A stretch of DNA of 28,005 nucleotides from Chara braunii (taxonomy: Eukaryota; Streptophyta; Charophyceae; Charales; Characeae), in NCBI GenBank assembly GCA_003427395.1, contig BFEA01000335.1:172884-200888 (forward strand), given 5' to 3'. Of this stretch, positions 1 to 9,421 are shown in pieces (position 1 is the stretch's first letter; each line of letters begins with the position of its first letter). Under the pieces are notes generated by a model. That model saw nothing but the letters and a program-made list of their open reading frames with translations, was not told the origin of the DNA and ran no database searches. The position numbers and the translations under genes are program-made.

Positions 1-95
1 TGCTACGGGGTTCCCCGTATGCCTACAATTAGGAGTTGTGGTAGGTAGGTAGTGTTTGGTGAAATTGAGAGAATAATATAGCTTAAAAAAAAAAA

Positions 96-156
<61 letters not shown>

Positions 157-243
157 TGTCTCCTGATGTTTGTAGGGGAGGGGACCTGTGGTGAGGCACA
201 GGGATTGGTCCTGCTGGCATGGTCCCTAATGCGAGAAAAACCT
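1..243. other. Non-coding 3' flank of element 1
   Basis: No coding signal is seen. On the minus strand this lies downstream of the chromodomain stop of element 1, so it should be the element's 3' untranslated end. I see no polypurine tract and no LTR end here, so the 3' LTR is either outside the window or lost. It holds the AG microsatellite. Confidence 0.5.
101..154. repeat. (AG)n microsatellite
   Basis: About 27 uninterrupted AG units, preceded by an A-run at 85-95. Similar CT runs occur at 10020-10076 and 19650-19719, so this dinucleotide class is common in this genome. Confidence 0.98.
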
Positions 244-645
244 TCATCTGTCTATTATGTTTATTCCCCTTCTTGCTTTTTCATAACCAGATACAATATG
301 AGGCGCAGACTCAATCAATTCTTCTCTTGTGAACCAACGATCTTCACTTGGGTCCTGGTATGCAAATCGTACTTTATATTGCCGCTGGGGTTTGCCTCTA
401 CGTCGAGTTTGAAGAGTACTTTCAGCATTAATCTTGTCTACATCATATTTCCCATCCATACTAGGAGGTATCGACGATCTGCGACTGGGAAATAACTCAT
501 TCATCACGCAAGGTAAGAGCTTTGAAGCATGAAACACTGGATGCGTATGCAAATGTAGAGGAATCTTAATCACGTAAGAAGGTCCATCCACATCTCTAAT
601 CACATCTACAACCTGCCAAGGTCCTCTGTGGGCTGGTAGCAATTT
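244..645 (-). pseudogene. Element 1 integrase C-terminal domain and chromodomain
   Basis: The 5' part (GPWQVV ... YVIKIP ... HPVFHASKL) is the GPY/F-type C-terminal DNA-binding module of Ty3/gypsy integrases. After it comes a chromodomain of about 50 residues (YDVDKI ... QYKVRF ... DRWFTREEL). In chromoviruses this domain tethers the integration complex to modified histones and so directs new copies into heterochromatin. By eye, the aromatic cage has Tyr first, Phe where HP1 has Trp, and Tyr third, so it could still bind methyl-lysine. The reading frame ends with TGA at 244-246, probably the natural stop. An in-frame TAG at 646-648 cuts it off from the rest of the integrase, where homologues continue with Arg-Lys or Gln-Glu. 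The fragment is therefore not a gene of its own. Confidence 0.85.
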
Positions 646-724
646 CTAGGAAATGTTCTCTTCAGGAGCGAATTTTTTAGACTTAACCCATACCAGATCA
701 CCTACAACAAATTGAGAAGGTCTT

Positions 725-1612
725 CTATGCTTGTTTGCCTGTTCTATCATCTGATGTTGTGCCTTTATTATAATCTCTTTTACCTTTTTCAATGTATTTC
801 TGATATTGGACTGCAAATTCACTTGTTCCTTGTGGAAGCTTATGTACTTGATCTGGGTTCAGGCGATCGATAAGTGTACGTGGACGCCATCCCAAATGGA
901 ACTCCATAGGAGTCCTGCATGTAGACATGTGAACATAGTAATTGTAAGCAACTTTGGGCAAAGGCTCGTCCTAGTCAATCTGGTTGAGACGTATGTACAT
1001 ACGCAGCGTCTGCTGCAAAATCTTGTTCATTTGCTCAGTTTGGCCGTTTGTCTCAGGGTGTCTGCCTGACGACATAGTCAACTTAGAGCCATAAATGTTC
1101 ATCAGTTGCTGCCATTGTTCACTCGTGAACCGCGAATCTCTGTCACTTACAATCGTTAGGGGATGTCCATAATCCTTCACCCGATGGTTAAAGAATTCCC
1201 GGATTACCAATTCCGTTCTTGCTTCCGCTGGTAATGCTACAAAGACAGCATACTTACTAAACCTGTCAACAATTACCATAACTTGCGTTTTCCCATTCCT
1301 GCTTTTTACCTTGGTGTCCATAAAGTCAATGGACAAAGAGTCTCCTGGACCTGCTGGGATTGGCAAAGGCTTCAACAAACCAAGGGGAGGCTGAGTGGTG
1401 CTCTTATTTCTTTGGCACACTTGACAACCTTGCACATAAGCGATGCAATCGGATTTCATGCGAGGCAAAGTGTAGGAACGCAAAAGGTTCGCGTACGTCT
1501 TCTTCCATCCAAAATGGCCTTCAGTGTCATGGCACTCCCCCAAGATCAGGCTTTTGATCTCTTCCACATTAGGAATACAAAGTCGATCATACACATCCGT
1601 CCTTTCAAACAA
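725..1612 (-). pseudogene. Element 1 integrase: zinc-binding and catalytic domains
   Basis: Integrase cuts and joins the cDNA ends to host DNA. Counting from the Met at 1612, the HHCC zinc finger is H28, H33, C63 and C66. The DDE triad is D96 (in IDFMD), D157 (in VSDRD) and E193 (in NGQTE). D157 to E193 keeps the canonical 35-residue spacing, so the catalytic set is complete. A TAG at 971-973 replaces the Trp expected between Asp and Asp-Glu-Pro; the frame continues past it to 725. There an extra A in an A-run (plus-strand T5 at 785-789) shifts the frame before the C-terminal domain. At the other end it overlaps the pol frame at 1546-1612 because of another 1-nt shift near 1612-1620. Confidence 0.92.
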
Positions 1613-3507
1613 CAGTCCTTGTGTAATTCATAATTAGGAAACTTTTGTGGCGCTTCATGCACGCTCTTAATCATAGCGCCATAAACAGGATCTGTGGAAT
1701 ACGCATTTCTAATTTTTTCTTGCACATCGGCACCCACATCCAAATATGTTACAATGGCACCAAAGAAATCAGATCTTAGACTTAATGCATCAGCAACAAC
1801 ATTATACTTCCCCTTGACTGACTTTAGTTCAAAATCATACTGGTCAATCTCAGCGGCCCACCTTGTCAACTTACGCGTCATCTGGGCCTGCGTTTTAAGC
1901 CAGCGAAGTGTCTCATGATCTGAGTACACCTTGAAGTGGCGTCCTAAGAGATAGTGTCGCAAGTGATCTAAGGCTTCACGTAGAGCAAACAACTCCCTCT
2001 CATACGTAGAAGCGGCGACTTTCTCATTAGGCAGTCGTCGAGACATAAACTCAACAGACCTGTATCCATTCCCATCGTCTTGTTGGAGTACTGCGCCTAT
2101 CCCGTACTGACTGGCGTCGGTTGTGACGACAAAGGGTAAAGAAGGATCAGCAACCTTCAAAACCGGATAATTAATTAGACATTTTTTTAGACGCTTGAAC
2201 GAAGCCGTACAATCTGAGTCCCACTTCCAAATGGTTTCTTTCTTCAGCAATCTCGGAAGGGGCGCAACAATTATCGTGAAGTGTCTAACGAACTTCTGAT
2301 AATAGTTGGCTAGCCCAAGGAACGACCGCAACTCAGTCAAAGTACGGGGGTTAGGCCAATCGCGAATTGCTGCAATCTTTGCGTCTTCCGGTTTGATTCC
2401 ATCACCATCAAGCACATGCCCCAGATATAAAACCTGACGCTTAGCCCACTCACACTTCTTGGGGTTCAGTTTCAACTTTGCCTCACAGAATTTATTTAGC
2501 ACAAGTCGAAGGTGCTCACAATGTTTTTTCAAGTCTTTACTAAAAATCAAAATATCATCAAGATAAACAACAACAAATTTATCAAGCCACTCGCGGAAAA
2601 GCTCATTCATCGTTCTTTGGAAGGTTGCAGGTGCATTAGTAAGACCAAAGGGCAACACAATAAACTCATAGTGCCCATACCTTGTTCGAAAGGCAGTCTT
2701 GTATTGGTCTTCTGGCTCTACCTCAATCTGATGGTAGCCAGACTTCAAATCAATCTTGGTGAAGTACTTGCTACCCTGCACTCTATCCAACAAATCGTCT
2801 ATTCTCAGCAATGGCTCAACATTCTTAACTGTTATATCGTTCAATCTTCTATAATCTATGCACATGCGGACCCCGCGATCTTTCTTTGGTACAAAAAGCA
2901 CTGACGCACTATGGGGCGAGGAGCTAGGTCTTATCCACCCCTTTTCCAACATTTCATCGAGCTGGGTTCGCAGTTCATCTAATTCTTTGGGTGACATTCT
3001 ATATATAGGCCCCTTAGGAATCTGACTTCCTAGCACAATTTCAATGCGATGTTTGATAGGTCTCTCAAATACACCGCTTGGGGCCTCTGCCACATCTGCG
3101 AATTCTTTTATAATTTTTTCAACCTCTGGGGGTTTGACCTCTTCTTTAGCTTCTTCTTCCTTCACCGGGCGCACATATGCTATAAATACTTGATCATACA
3201 AATTATACTTTTTCACATGGCGGGCGAACGCGGGGACACTCATACAACAATGAGCTAAGCTGCTTTCCTTACCAGATTTATGGAACATGCGGATTCTCTT
3301 CTTTCCACCCTGCGGACTAGGGAGCCAACACTCATGATCCCTTAACTTTATATCCTCATCTGCAGCTTCACCCCAATCCATGTCTAAAAGAATGTCAAAA
3401 GGAAGATTATCTTCCACAAAGAGAGTCAGAGAGTGGAGAACGCGTTCCACCTTCCCCTCTGCTTCGAGCCGGAAGTATATCTGGACCCCTTCAACATATC
3501 TATCCAT
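1546..3507 (-). pseudogene. Element 1 Pol: protease end, reverse transcriptase and RNase H
   Basis: This is a 653-codon open frame. Residues 1-60 are the C-terminal half of the aspartic protease (LPFDILLDMDW). A charged linker spans about 110-140. RT runs from about 165 to 400, with catalytic D253 in KIDLKSGYHQ and the YLDD box at 315-318, both intact. RNase H follows, with D464 (TTDAS), the Glu pair of YERE at 503/505, D530 (YSDHETL) and D573 (VADAL). The enzyme copies element RNA into DNA in cytoplasmic particles and removes the RNA strand. The frame runs out with 25 junk residues after the shift near 1612-1620. The Met at 3507 is only the first ATG in the open frame; the true protein is part of a Gag-Pol polyprotein. 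This is the best-preserved RT of the window. Confidence 0.95.
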
Positions 3508-3778
3508 TACAGTTACAGTACTATAGCTAGTTTACTCCCTACGGACTCATCTAACTGTTTAACCTTTAGCCCGAGTCGCAATTTTTTTGCAATCCTTTCT
3601 TACTGATATAGCTGCGCGTTGACCCGCTGTCAATCATTCCTCCATCTCTTACTTTATTTACTTCTAGATCTGCAATTATTAACTGTCCTTTACGTTTCTT
3701 CATTTCAATCCAGGCTTGGCGACGAGCGACCGACTCATCACCCATGCCAGCGAGGGATCCACCTAGAGAGGTACACAT
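3507..3778 (-). pseudogene. Element 1 aspartic protease, N-terminal half
   Basis: Matures the Gag-Pol polyprotein. The retropepsin signature D-S-G-S-T-R-S-Y-I-S is clear, followed by Lys-Lys-Leu in a neighbouring frame. A frame change in a run of seven A (near 3580) and another near 3525-3540 separate this half from the rest of the protease at the start of the pol frame. Upstream, Ala-Trp-Ile-Glu-Met-Lys-Lys-Arg matches the linker before the protease in element 2 (Ser-Trp-Thr-Glu-Met-Ser-Gln-Arg). The active-site Asp is present; the gene is broken only by small indels. Confidence 0.85.
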
Positions 3779-3906
3779 AGTTACTACCTCTGGACAATTA
3801 ACTAGGTGGGGACTGTCTGTCTTTTCAGTTTCTGCCTGAGGAACCTTCAGATGGGAGGATGTCTTTCTGTTTACATCCGAAGTTCCGGTAGAGGCAACTG
3901 AAACCT

Positions 3907-4350
3907 CTACTGGCTATTCCCTTTTAGTATCTTATAATATGGGCAATAGGGAACAATGTGGTTGGGGTCACCACATTTAAGGCATTGGTCAATTTTCCTT
4001 TCTTGCCAAACTTTTTCTGTAATCCCCAATTTCTTCCAAGGCTCCCCTTTGGGCAGACCTGGATGGGGTGGATATGGCTTATCCCAGTTACTATACCAAG
4101 TGCCTCTTCCTCTACCCCAAGTGAAATTGAAACCTCGGCCACCTTGCGAGGGACCATTGCCCCTTCCACCCACGTAGTAGCTACCTTCGCCACTACCCCT
4201 CTGGGTACCGGGTCCTCTTCCACCACGTCCGTGGCCTCCTCTTCCTCGGCCACGGCCTCTTCCTTGTCACCCTCCCCCGCGGGCTGCAATGGCCGCGTAG
4301 TCCCCCTCCTGAATTACCGTGTCGTTGGGTCCTCCCTCCAGACCATAATC
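3907..4350 (-). pseudogene. Element 1 gag C-terminus: Arg/Gly-rich tail and CCHC zinc knuckle
   Basis: Nucleocapsid part of Gag, which binds element RNA. A long Gly-Arg repeat tract (about 4110-4270) is followed by a single zinc knuckle, C-L-K-C-G-D-P-N-H-I-V-P-Y-C, a perfect CX2CX4HX4C. A TGA at 4267-4269 interrupts the Gly-Arg tract, probably from a CGA Arg codon. The true frame switches from the preceding gag frame near 4350-4380. An alternative frame gives a Glu/Ala/Val-rich product that runs in parallel and is a shadow. Confidence 0.85.
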
Positions 4351-5516
4351 TATCTGGTCGTAAGAGAGCGTTTCGACACCTCCTTCTTCAGGAGATTGTC
4401 TTTCCCAGGTATGTTCCCTGAGATAGTGCGGTTCTGCCACTTCTTACCTGCTTGCAGATCTTTCCAGTAATGGCAGTAGTTAGCTTCAGCTAAGAAGCCA
4501 GCATGATCTATAGCGATCTTGCTGAACTTCTCGTATGTCATCCCCTCTTCCTTTGTGCGGGGATAAAGCTGAGTACGGAGAGGGTCGGGCAATGCTCTAA
4601 CGAAGTTATTGAGGATTTGAGTAGGAGTGAGTCCATGTTCAGCGCATTGTAGGAGTTCATCCATCGTTGCTTTGAGTGCAGACGCACTCTTCCGTTTCCG
4701 ATCCACAATATTTGAGTGCAAACGCGCTCTTCCATTTCCGATTAACATTTCTGTTCGGCGAGCCAGATTCTTATCTTCAAATCTTTCTCTAACGGCCTTA
4801 AAGAAATCTTCGATTCTTGTTTGTTGTGAGTACTCGATCATGGTCTGGCAATTAGCTTCTTTTTGCAACGATATGGCGAAGCTCATTGCATCACCGACCA
4901 TACACGAGGTGGCCATTAAGACTCTGTCCCAATACGGGATGCGTTGTTCGTACACATACGACTCTACGACAACAATCCAATGTAGAACACTCTCCTCTTT
5001 TTTGTCGGTGTAGGTCCACGACACTTTAACTTCAATTTTTCCTATATCCCCACTGTCTTCTCGCAGCACTCCCTTTCCTTTCTTGTCACCATCTCGCCCA
5101 TCTCTGTCACCATATCCTCCTCCTCCTCCGCTGCCACGAATTATCTTTTCAATCACGGCGGGAGTAAAGGTTTGGTTGATGTGACTATCTAATTTCTGAA
5201 TATATGCTTGTATATGCTGATCAACATCTTTGGCGCACTTTTGCAGGAAAGTGTTCCAAACTCCCTCAAACTCATATTGGTGGGTTTCAACTTTCTGCAA
5301 AGTTTTGTTCATTGCTGCTAACTCTTGCTTTACATGTAGGACGGTTTCTGTCAAGAGGGCGAGTTTTTCTTTTGTACCAGTTTGCTTTTCCTTCTGATCT
5401 TGTAGCTCTTTTTGCAGCCTCGCACCCTCTGTTTGCAGCCTTTTCCTTTCGTCAAGTTCTTGCCGCTTCGCTGCTAACATCTTAACATGCAGTTCCACAC
5501 GTTTTTCCTCAAGCAA
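4350..5516 (-). pseudogene. Element 1 gag: coiled coil and capsid-like region
   Basis: This is a 388-codon open frame. Residues 1-75 are Lys/Glu/Leu-rich with heptad spacing (coiled coil). A Gly-rich spacer with a Gly5 run lies at about 129-150. From about 165 comes the Ty3-type retrotransposon Gag region (WTYTDKKEESVLHWI ... Y ... GDAMSF ... RIEDFFKAVRERFED). It forms the cytoplasmic particle. The frame is open only because a 40-bp out-of-phase tandem duplication (4671-4750) changes frame inside it: the first copy reads as Arg/Leu junk and the second as the expected Asp-Arg-Lys-x-Lys-Ser-Ala. The last 25 residues are frameshifted. A TAA at 5520-5522 separates it from more N-terminal gag. Confidence 0.85.
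4671..4750. repeat. 40-bp tandem duplication in element 1 gag
   Basis: Copies 4671-4710 and 4711-4750 both start TTTGAGTGCA. They differ at three places over the first 34 bases, all transitions. Forty is not a multiple of three, so the copies are read in different frames. Confidence 0.93.
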
Positions 5517-5519
5517 GAG

Positions 5520-5946
5520 TTATTTTTCTTTTTTATCTTCAATAGAATTCAGCTTTGCAATGAACATACCTCTTTCCTCCTCCGTTTCTTCAATTCGATC
5601 GCTGGAATATGTATATTGTTCATACCAATCCAGCGTTTTGACCTGGAGTTCCCCACCTGTCCGGCTAGTTTCTCCCCTTTTTGTCCGTCGCCTGATGAAC
5701 CTGTCATCATTAGGTTCATCTTCTTCTTCTACCGTCTGTAGTTCTTCCTTCAACTCCTTTTCTAACTTTTTTTTCATTTCCTTTTTCATTTTTTTCCTCC
5801 TCCATCTGTACTCTCTTCTTCATTGCTTCTTCTTTCTGTTTTTTTCTTTTTTCTTTCTCTTTCTTCTTTTCGGCTAGGTGGCGATCTATTTCAGCTTGCT
5901 CTGCAGCCGAGGGCCCAGACTTCACAGTGTCAGATCTCATCATCAT
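5520..5946 (-). pseudogene. Element 1 gag N-terminus (charged coiled coil)
   Basis: Begins at a triple Met (5938-5946), then Arg-Ser-Asp-Thr and a Lys/Glu-rich stretch. The frame changes in a purine run near 5790-5830 and continues as Met-Lys-Lys-Glu ... Glu-Glu-Asp-Glu-Pro-Asn-Asp to the TAA at 5520. Met at 5946 is chosen because upstream sequence in this frame looks like untranslated leader and enters a T18 run. The composition matches the charged N-terminal arm seen in the other gag fragments here. The exact initiator is uncertain. Confidence 0.65.
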
Positions 5947-6930
5947 ACGGGAGGTGCAGACTCTCCCGAAGCCCAGGGGAAAGAAGATGTTGAACAAGGG
6001 GCCCAACAAAACTGAAAGGGCCATTAACCCTTGCATAGGGTAATCGTCCATGATGGAACACAGCACAGGTACCCCTCCGCTGGTCCCACCAGGTAAGACC
6101 ACCACTAGTTGTGTTTTGTCTAAACTAGCGTGGATGGGATTCTGTTTTTTTTTTTTTTTTTTCAAACTCTGGATATCGCTGCTTGAGGAATAAAAAATTT
6201 CATAACTTCTATGACTTCAATATACAATAAGACCTTTTTCTTTTTTACTCGCTATATGTGTCCCACTTGATTACCATCTATTTTTCTCTTCTTTTGGTCT
6301 GGTTTTGTCTCTTTTTCTTCTTTAATTGACTCTTGTTCTCCTCCTGCCCAGAGAATAGCTGAAGTGCTCTGCCCTAAACGATACTTCAATCACAGATCAT
6401 TTCTGCCCATATATCTTGCTTGCAACTTGACGTGTCAATCTGCTACAACCCCTAACTTTCTCCTATCTTTACTAACTCCTATAGCGCAGATGTCAGACCA
6501 GATACGACAGGACCAGGCAAGGACTCTGACCAGCTCTCAACTCTGACGTGCCCAGACCCTTGAGTCCCGACCTTCAGACCAGACCAGACCGAGTGTAGAC
6601 CAGACCGAGTGTAGACCAGACAGCAGCAGCGACCACCAGAGAGGAGGGGAAGTAAAGGTACTCGACACACACTCAGCATGCAGCCAGGTAAGGGAAAAGA
6701 AGTTCTTCTCTCATTCGCAGACGTTGGTGAAGTCTCCTCGATCGCTCCGCACTCCACGCTCCACGCGCAGGTAAGATCTCCTCCTTAACCCCTTCCTCTT
6801 CGGCTTACTTCCCATCCTAATCCCAACCACTTCTCTTCTCACACTTCCACCATAGCCAACATCTTCAAGCCAGCATATCCTTCTCGCCGGCCTTACTCAT
6901 ACCAGCACTTCAGTGAGCGCAACAAGTTCT
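5947..6930 (-). other. Element 1 leader (5' untranslated region)
   Basis: No conserved coding. On the plus strand there is a T18 run (6145-6162), a 16-bp tandem repeat (unit AGACCGAGTGTAGACC, about 2.4 copies, near 6587-6622) and three copies of CAGGTAAG (6090, 6685, 6768). It lies between the primer-binding site and gag, the usual place of a retrotransposon leader and packaging region. Confidence 0.6.
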
Positions 6931-6942
6931 GCTCCGATACCA
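6931..6942 (-). promoter_or_regulatory. Element 1 primer-binding site (tRNA-iMet type)
   Basis: The minus strand reads TGGTATCGGAGC, one mismatch from the common plant initiator tRNA-Met primer site TGGTATCAGAGC. It sits 3 nt from the LTR end, as expected. Reverse transcription would start here, with gag about 985 bp downstream. Confidence 0.8.
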
Positions 6943-7214
6943 AATTGCAAGGAACCTGACTGTTCACAGCTTGCTGGAGTGTTACACATCACATGCATAG
7001 ATGTCATCGCACAGACAGAGAAGCTTCACACAAAGCCAAGTCAAGATGAGATGAGAACCAGATAGCGCAGCTCATATTATCAAAATCACATTATATAAAG
7101 AGTATCTCGAGTTCAAGAGTTCAGCGCCGACAGATCACAAGTCTCCTTCAATCAATCACCAACATAGGGCCTGGCTCAGCCAGCATATGCCCCAGATCAC
7201 AGGTGTGGCGCCAG

Positions 7215-7222
7215 CAGGTAAG
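7215..7222 (+). promoter_or_regulatory. Splice-donor-like CAGGTAAG in LTR (antisense to element 1)
   Basis: Plus-strand CAGGTAAGT, a perfect 5' splice-site consensus, preceded by GTGGCGCCAG. A related sequence occurs in the opposite orientation at 15167-15185 (minus strand ATGGCGCCACAGGTAAGT). Function is not shown. Confidence 0.35.
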
Positions 7223-7537
7223 TATCCACCATATCCATCTTAGGAACCTGTCCTCTCTCTCTCTTCTCTCTCAAGATCTCTGTTCTGATTCCCTCGTTTC
7301 ACCATGCATGCACACTCCCTACCTACGAGAATCTACTCTGAATGCTACTCACTGATATCCTATCACTAACCCTTCTACTACTAACAAAGTTGGCGCAGCT
7401 ATGGCTTCTTCTGCTAGCCAGCGCCCAGCACTTCTCCTTCCTGGCGCAGCTTTCAAGCCTGCGCTCCTTCCCCGCATTCTAGCGCACAAGTGCCTCAGCA
7501 CTTCCACGCATTGATGCCAATGGGAATCTGTCGTGTA

Positions 7538-7574
7538 GGGAGGCTGGCTTAGTCTTTTATAGTGCTGGCCTCCC
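7538..7574 (-). promoter_or_regulatory. TATA box within an inverted repeat (element 1 LTR promoter)
   Basis: The minus strand has CTATAAAAG at 7562-7554. It is flanked by GGGAGGCTGGC (7538-7548) and GCTGGCCTCCC (7564-7574), 11-bp arms with two mismatches. The arrangement recurs on the plus strand at 14926-14951. Confidence 0.6.
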
Positions 7575-7711
7575 TTCGCGAGGTCTGAATCAGCCTTCCT
7601 CGGATCTTTTCCCAGTCCCAGACCACTGCAGAATGTGTCCCAGTACCTTTCCCTCAGGGTCTGCTGCTGCTGCGGCCCTTAGGCCTGAATTTCGGACTTC
7701 CAGACTGCATC

Positions 7712-7790
7712 TAGACTCCCTCTTTGACTTGGATCTAGACTGGGACCGGTAGCTCAAGAGGTAGACTCCCTCTTTGACTTGGATCTAGAC
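7712..7790. repeat. 29-bp perfect direct repeat, period 50
   Basis: A unit beginning TAGACTCCCTCTTTGAC occurs at 7712-7740 and 7762-7790. The 21-bp spacer is unrelated. Nothing coding is seen nearby. Confidence 0.95.
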
Positions 7791-8324
7791 ACATCTGTTG
7801 CTCGAACAGACACTTTTACTGTACGCACAGACACATCTCCTGCACAAACAGACATGACTTGCACACCCCCTGGATGAACAGATGTGACCCCCACAATTGA
7901 ATGTTGCAACTGTTCGTCCTGGGAAAAGACTGTGACCTTTGACACAACTCTTCACGTAGTTAGGGTGTGACTTTTGACACAGAGAACATGTCTTTTGATC
8001 TGCTTTTCACGAGTTAGGCTCTGGCCGAGTGGGCCCCATTATGCTGCGTACGTTATTCAGGGTCTGAACTGGTAAAGGCCCTTTTATCTTCTACATTTGT
8101 GGCTTTTGTGCGAAAACGGATTTTCACGTTTCTAACAGTACTCCTACAAAGTTTCGGTGAAGGTGTACAAATCCCGAATTGTCTGGTGACTTGTCTCGAC
8201 TCCCAGATTTGCAGGCGGTTGAGACGCATGCACCATTTACCTTTTTTTTTTTTTTCTCCTTCGTTTTTCTTTTACATTCGTGGCTTTTCTACGGAAATGG
8301 ATTTCCTTCGATTATCGTGAGACA

Positions 8325-8432
8325 ACCACAAATCACGCTCCAAAGATTCCGTGCAGGTGGAGATCATGATTGCATTCAACCGCAAATCACGCTCCAAAGA
8401 TTCCGTGCAGTTGGAGATCATGATTGCATTCA
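8325..8432. repeat. 54-bp tandem duplication
   Basis: Two nearly identical units (8325-8378 and 8379-8432) containing AAATCACGCTCCAAAGATTC and AGATCATGATTGCATTCA. Weaker relatives of the parts recur at about 8717-8755 and 8957-9050, so this belongs to a wider degenerate repeat field. Confidence 0.92.
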
Positions 8433-8479
8433 TACAGTGTTGTTCTCGGAACCCCCAAGAAAATCCTTTCTTTTGCTCC

Positions 8480-8880
8480 TAAGTTCCGTTCAGAAGGTGG
8501 TGGGTTTGAGCCCTGTCACCGCCTGTAGCCCACTGTGCCACGCCCTTCTTTTACTTTAGCAGCCTTTGTACGAAAGTGGATTTCGCAGCTTCTGTCCGCC
8601 TGGATTCGAGCCCCCGTCCTTCATTTAAAAAAAAAACAACAACGAAGGAAACCAAAGACGAAACAGTAGAAAACAGAAATGAAGGAACGTTTGTAACAGT
8701 TCCTTACTCTTCCCGGGTTTCCGTGCCGGTGGAATTAACGATTGCATTCTTACAGTTTCTTTTGCACTTGATCACGCTTCTTTTCTTTCACTTCTTTCGC
8801 AGCTTCCGTTTACCTGTTTTCGCCGTATGACCGCCTGGATTTGAACCCCCGTCCTTCAAAAAAAAAAAAAAAAAAAAAAA
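8480..8880 (-). repeat. Repeated modules with tRNA B-box-like motifs and a poly-A/T tract
   Basis: A 27-bp segment reading GCCTGGATT(C/T)GA(G/A)CCCCC then GTCCTTCA on the plus strand occurs at about 8597-8623 and 8832-8858. Each is preceded by TTTCGCAGCTTC and followed by an A-run (A23 at 8858-8880). On the minus strand the second reads GGTTCAAATCC, a perfect match to the RNA polymerase III B box; the first reads GGCTCGAATCC, one mismatch. A third, weaker one (GGCTCAAACCC) lies near 8500. No A box at the right distance was found, so this is probably a decayed SINE-like or tRNA-derived repeat and not a tRNA gene. Confidence 0.45.
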
Positions 8881-9421
8881 CACAAATCAAAAGAAAACAG
8901 AAACGAAAAGAAAAGAAGGAAAGAAGAAGACAAAACGGGCAAGCACATCGCATGGACAACCGCAAATCACGGGGCAGATCTTTACATCGAACGTTCCACA
9001 ACGAAAAGCCACATCGCATGCCAACCAAACCACATTCACATCGCACGCTCCAAAATCGCCCAACCGAGAACTTGCTAACGTGGCAGACTCTCAGCCCACG
9101 AGAACAACGACGCGACCCAATGCTGACCTTGCAATGTAAATAGAGTTTTACATCGCACGGCCAAAGATGCCAGTTGATTGAAAGGAAAGAGCCCGCGGCT
9201 GGTAAACCTTAGAACATTGTAGGATAGGATAAGAGCAGGTCTCAGGTCCCGGGTTCAAACTCCAACAGCATCACACAGGCATACAACACTACAGAAAAGT
9301 CAACAACAACAGCGATAGGTCACAAGATCGAATCACGACAGGCTTAGGAAGGTGAAATCCTTTCATTCCTACCAGCTCGGTTTCAAGGTTATCCGCAGAA
9401 ACAGATCATCAGCACCTTCAT
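8881..9421. other. Non-coding spacer with degenerate ACATCGCA repeats
   Basis: No gene seen. (C/T)ACATCGCA followed by (T/C)G occurs four times (near 8945, 9011, 9038 and 9152), linking this stretch to the repeats at 8.3 kb. A B-box-like GGTTCAAACTCC lies at 9252-9263 without a recognisable A box. Confidence 0.5.

Larger units (their letters stand above)
244..6945 (-). mobile_element. Element 1: degenerate Ty3/gypsy chromovirus, internal domain
   Basis: Read on the minus strand, the order is primer-binding site, leader, gag (coiled coil, capsid-like region, Arg/Gly-rich tail, CCHC knuckle), aspartic protease, RT, RNase H, integrase (HHCC, D-D-E), and integrase C-terminal domain with chromodomain. 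That order (integrase after RNase H) and the chromodomain define Ty3/gypsy chromoviruses. The coding chain is broken by frameshifts near 785-789, 1612-1620, 3520-3570, 4350-4380 and 5789-5830, and by in-frame stops at 646, 971, 4267 and 5520. It is a relic, but the RT and RNase H active sites are intact, so it may have been mobile fairly recently. Confidence 0.93.
6946..7600 (-). mobile_element. Element 1 5' LTR (outer boundary not determined)
   Basis: The inner end is set by the primer site: on the plus strand it begins TGCAAGGA at 6946, so on the minus strand the LTR ends TCCTTGCA. The same 8-mer as an inverted pair bounds the element 4 LTR (21249 and 22242). A TATA box at 7554-7562 (minus CTATAAAAG) suggests transcription starting near 7525, leaving about 580 bp of R-U5. 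The outer end lies to the right of 7600 but cannot be fixed without the partner LTR, which is not in the window. Confidence 0.6.

Noticed and set aside
5560-5877. Plus-strand Ser/Phe-rich open frame
   Set aside because: Low-complexity antisense of the Lys/Glu-rich gag N-terminus.
6946-9134. Element 1 LTR extending to ACCTTGCA at 9127-9134
   Set aside because: The end only partly matches TCCTTGCA, the LTR would be 2.2 kb, and there is no partner LTR or target duplication to support it.
9252-9263. tRNA gene at the B-box-like GGTTCAAACTCC
   Set aside because: No A box at the right spacing and no cloverleaf could be drawn.
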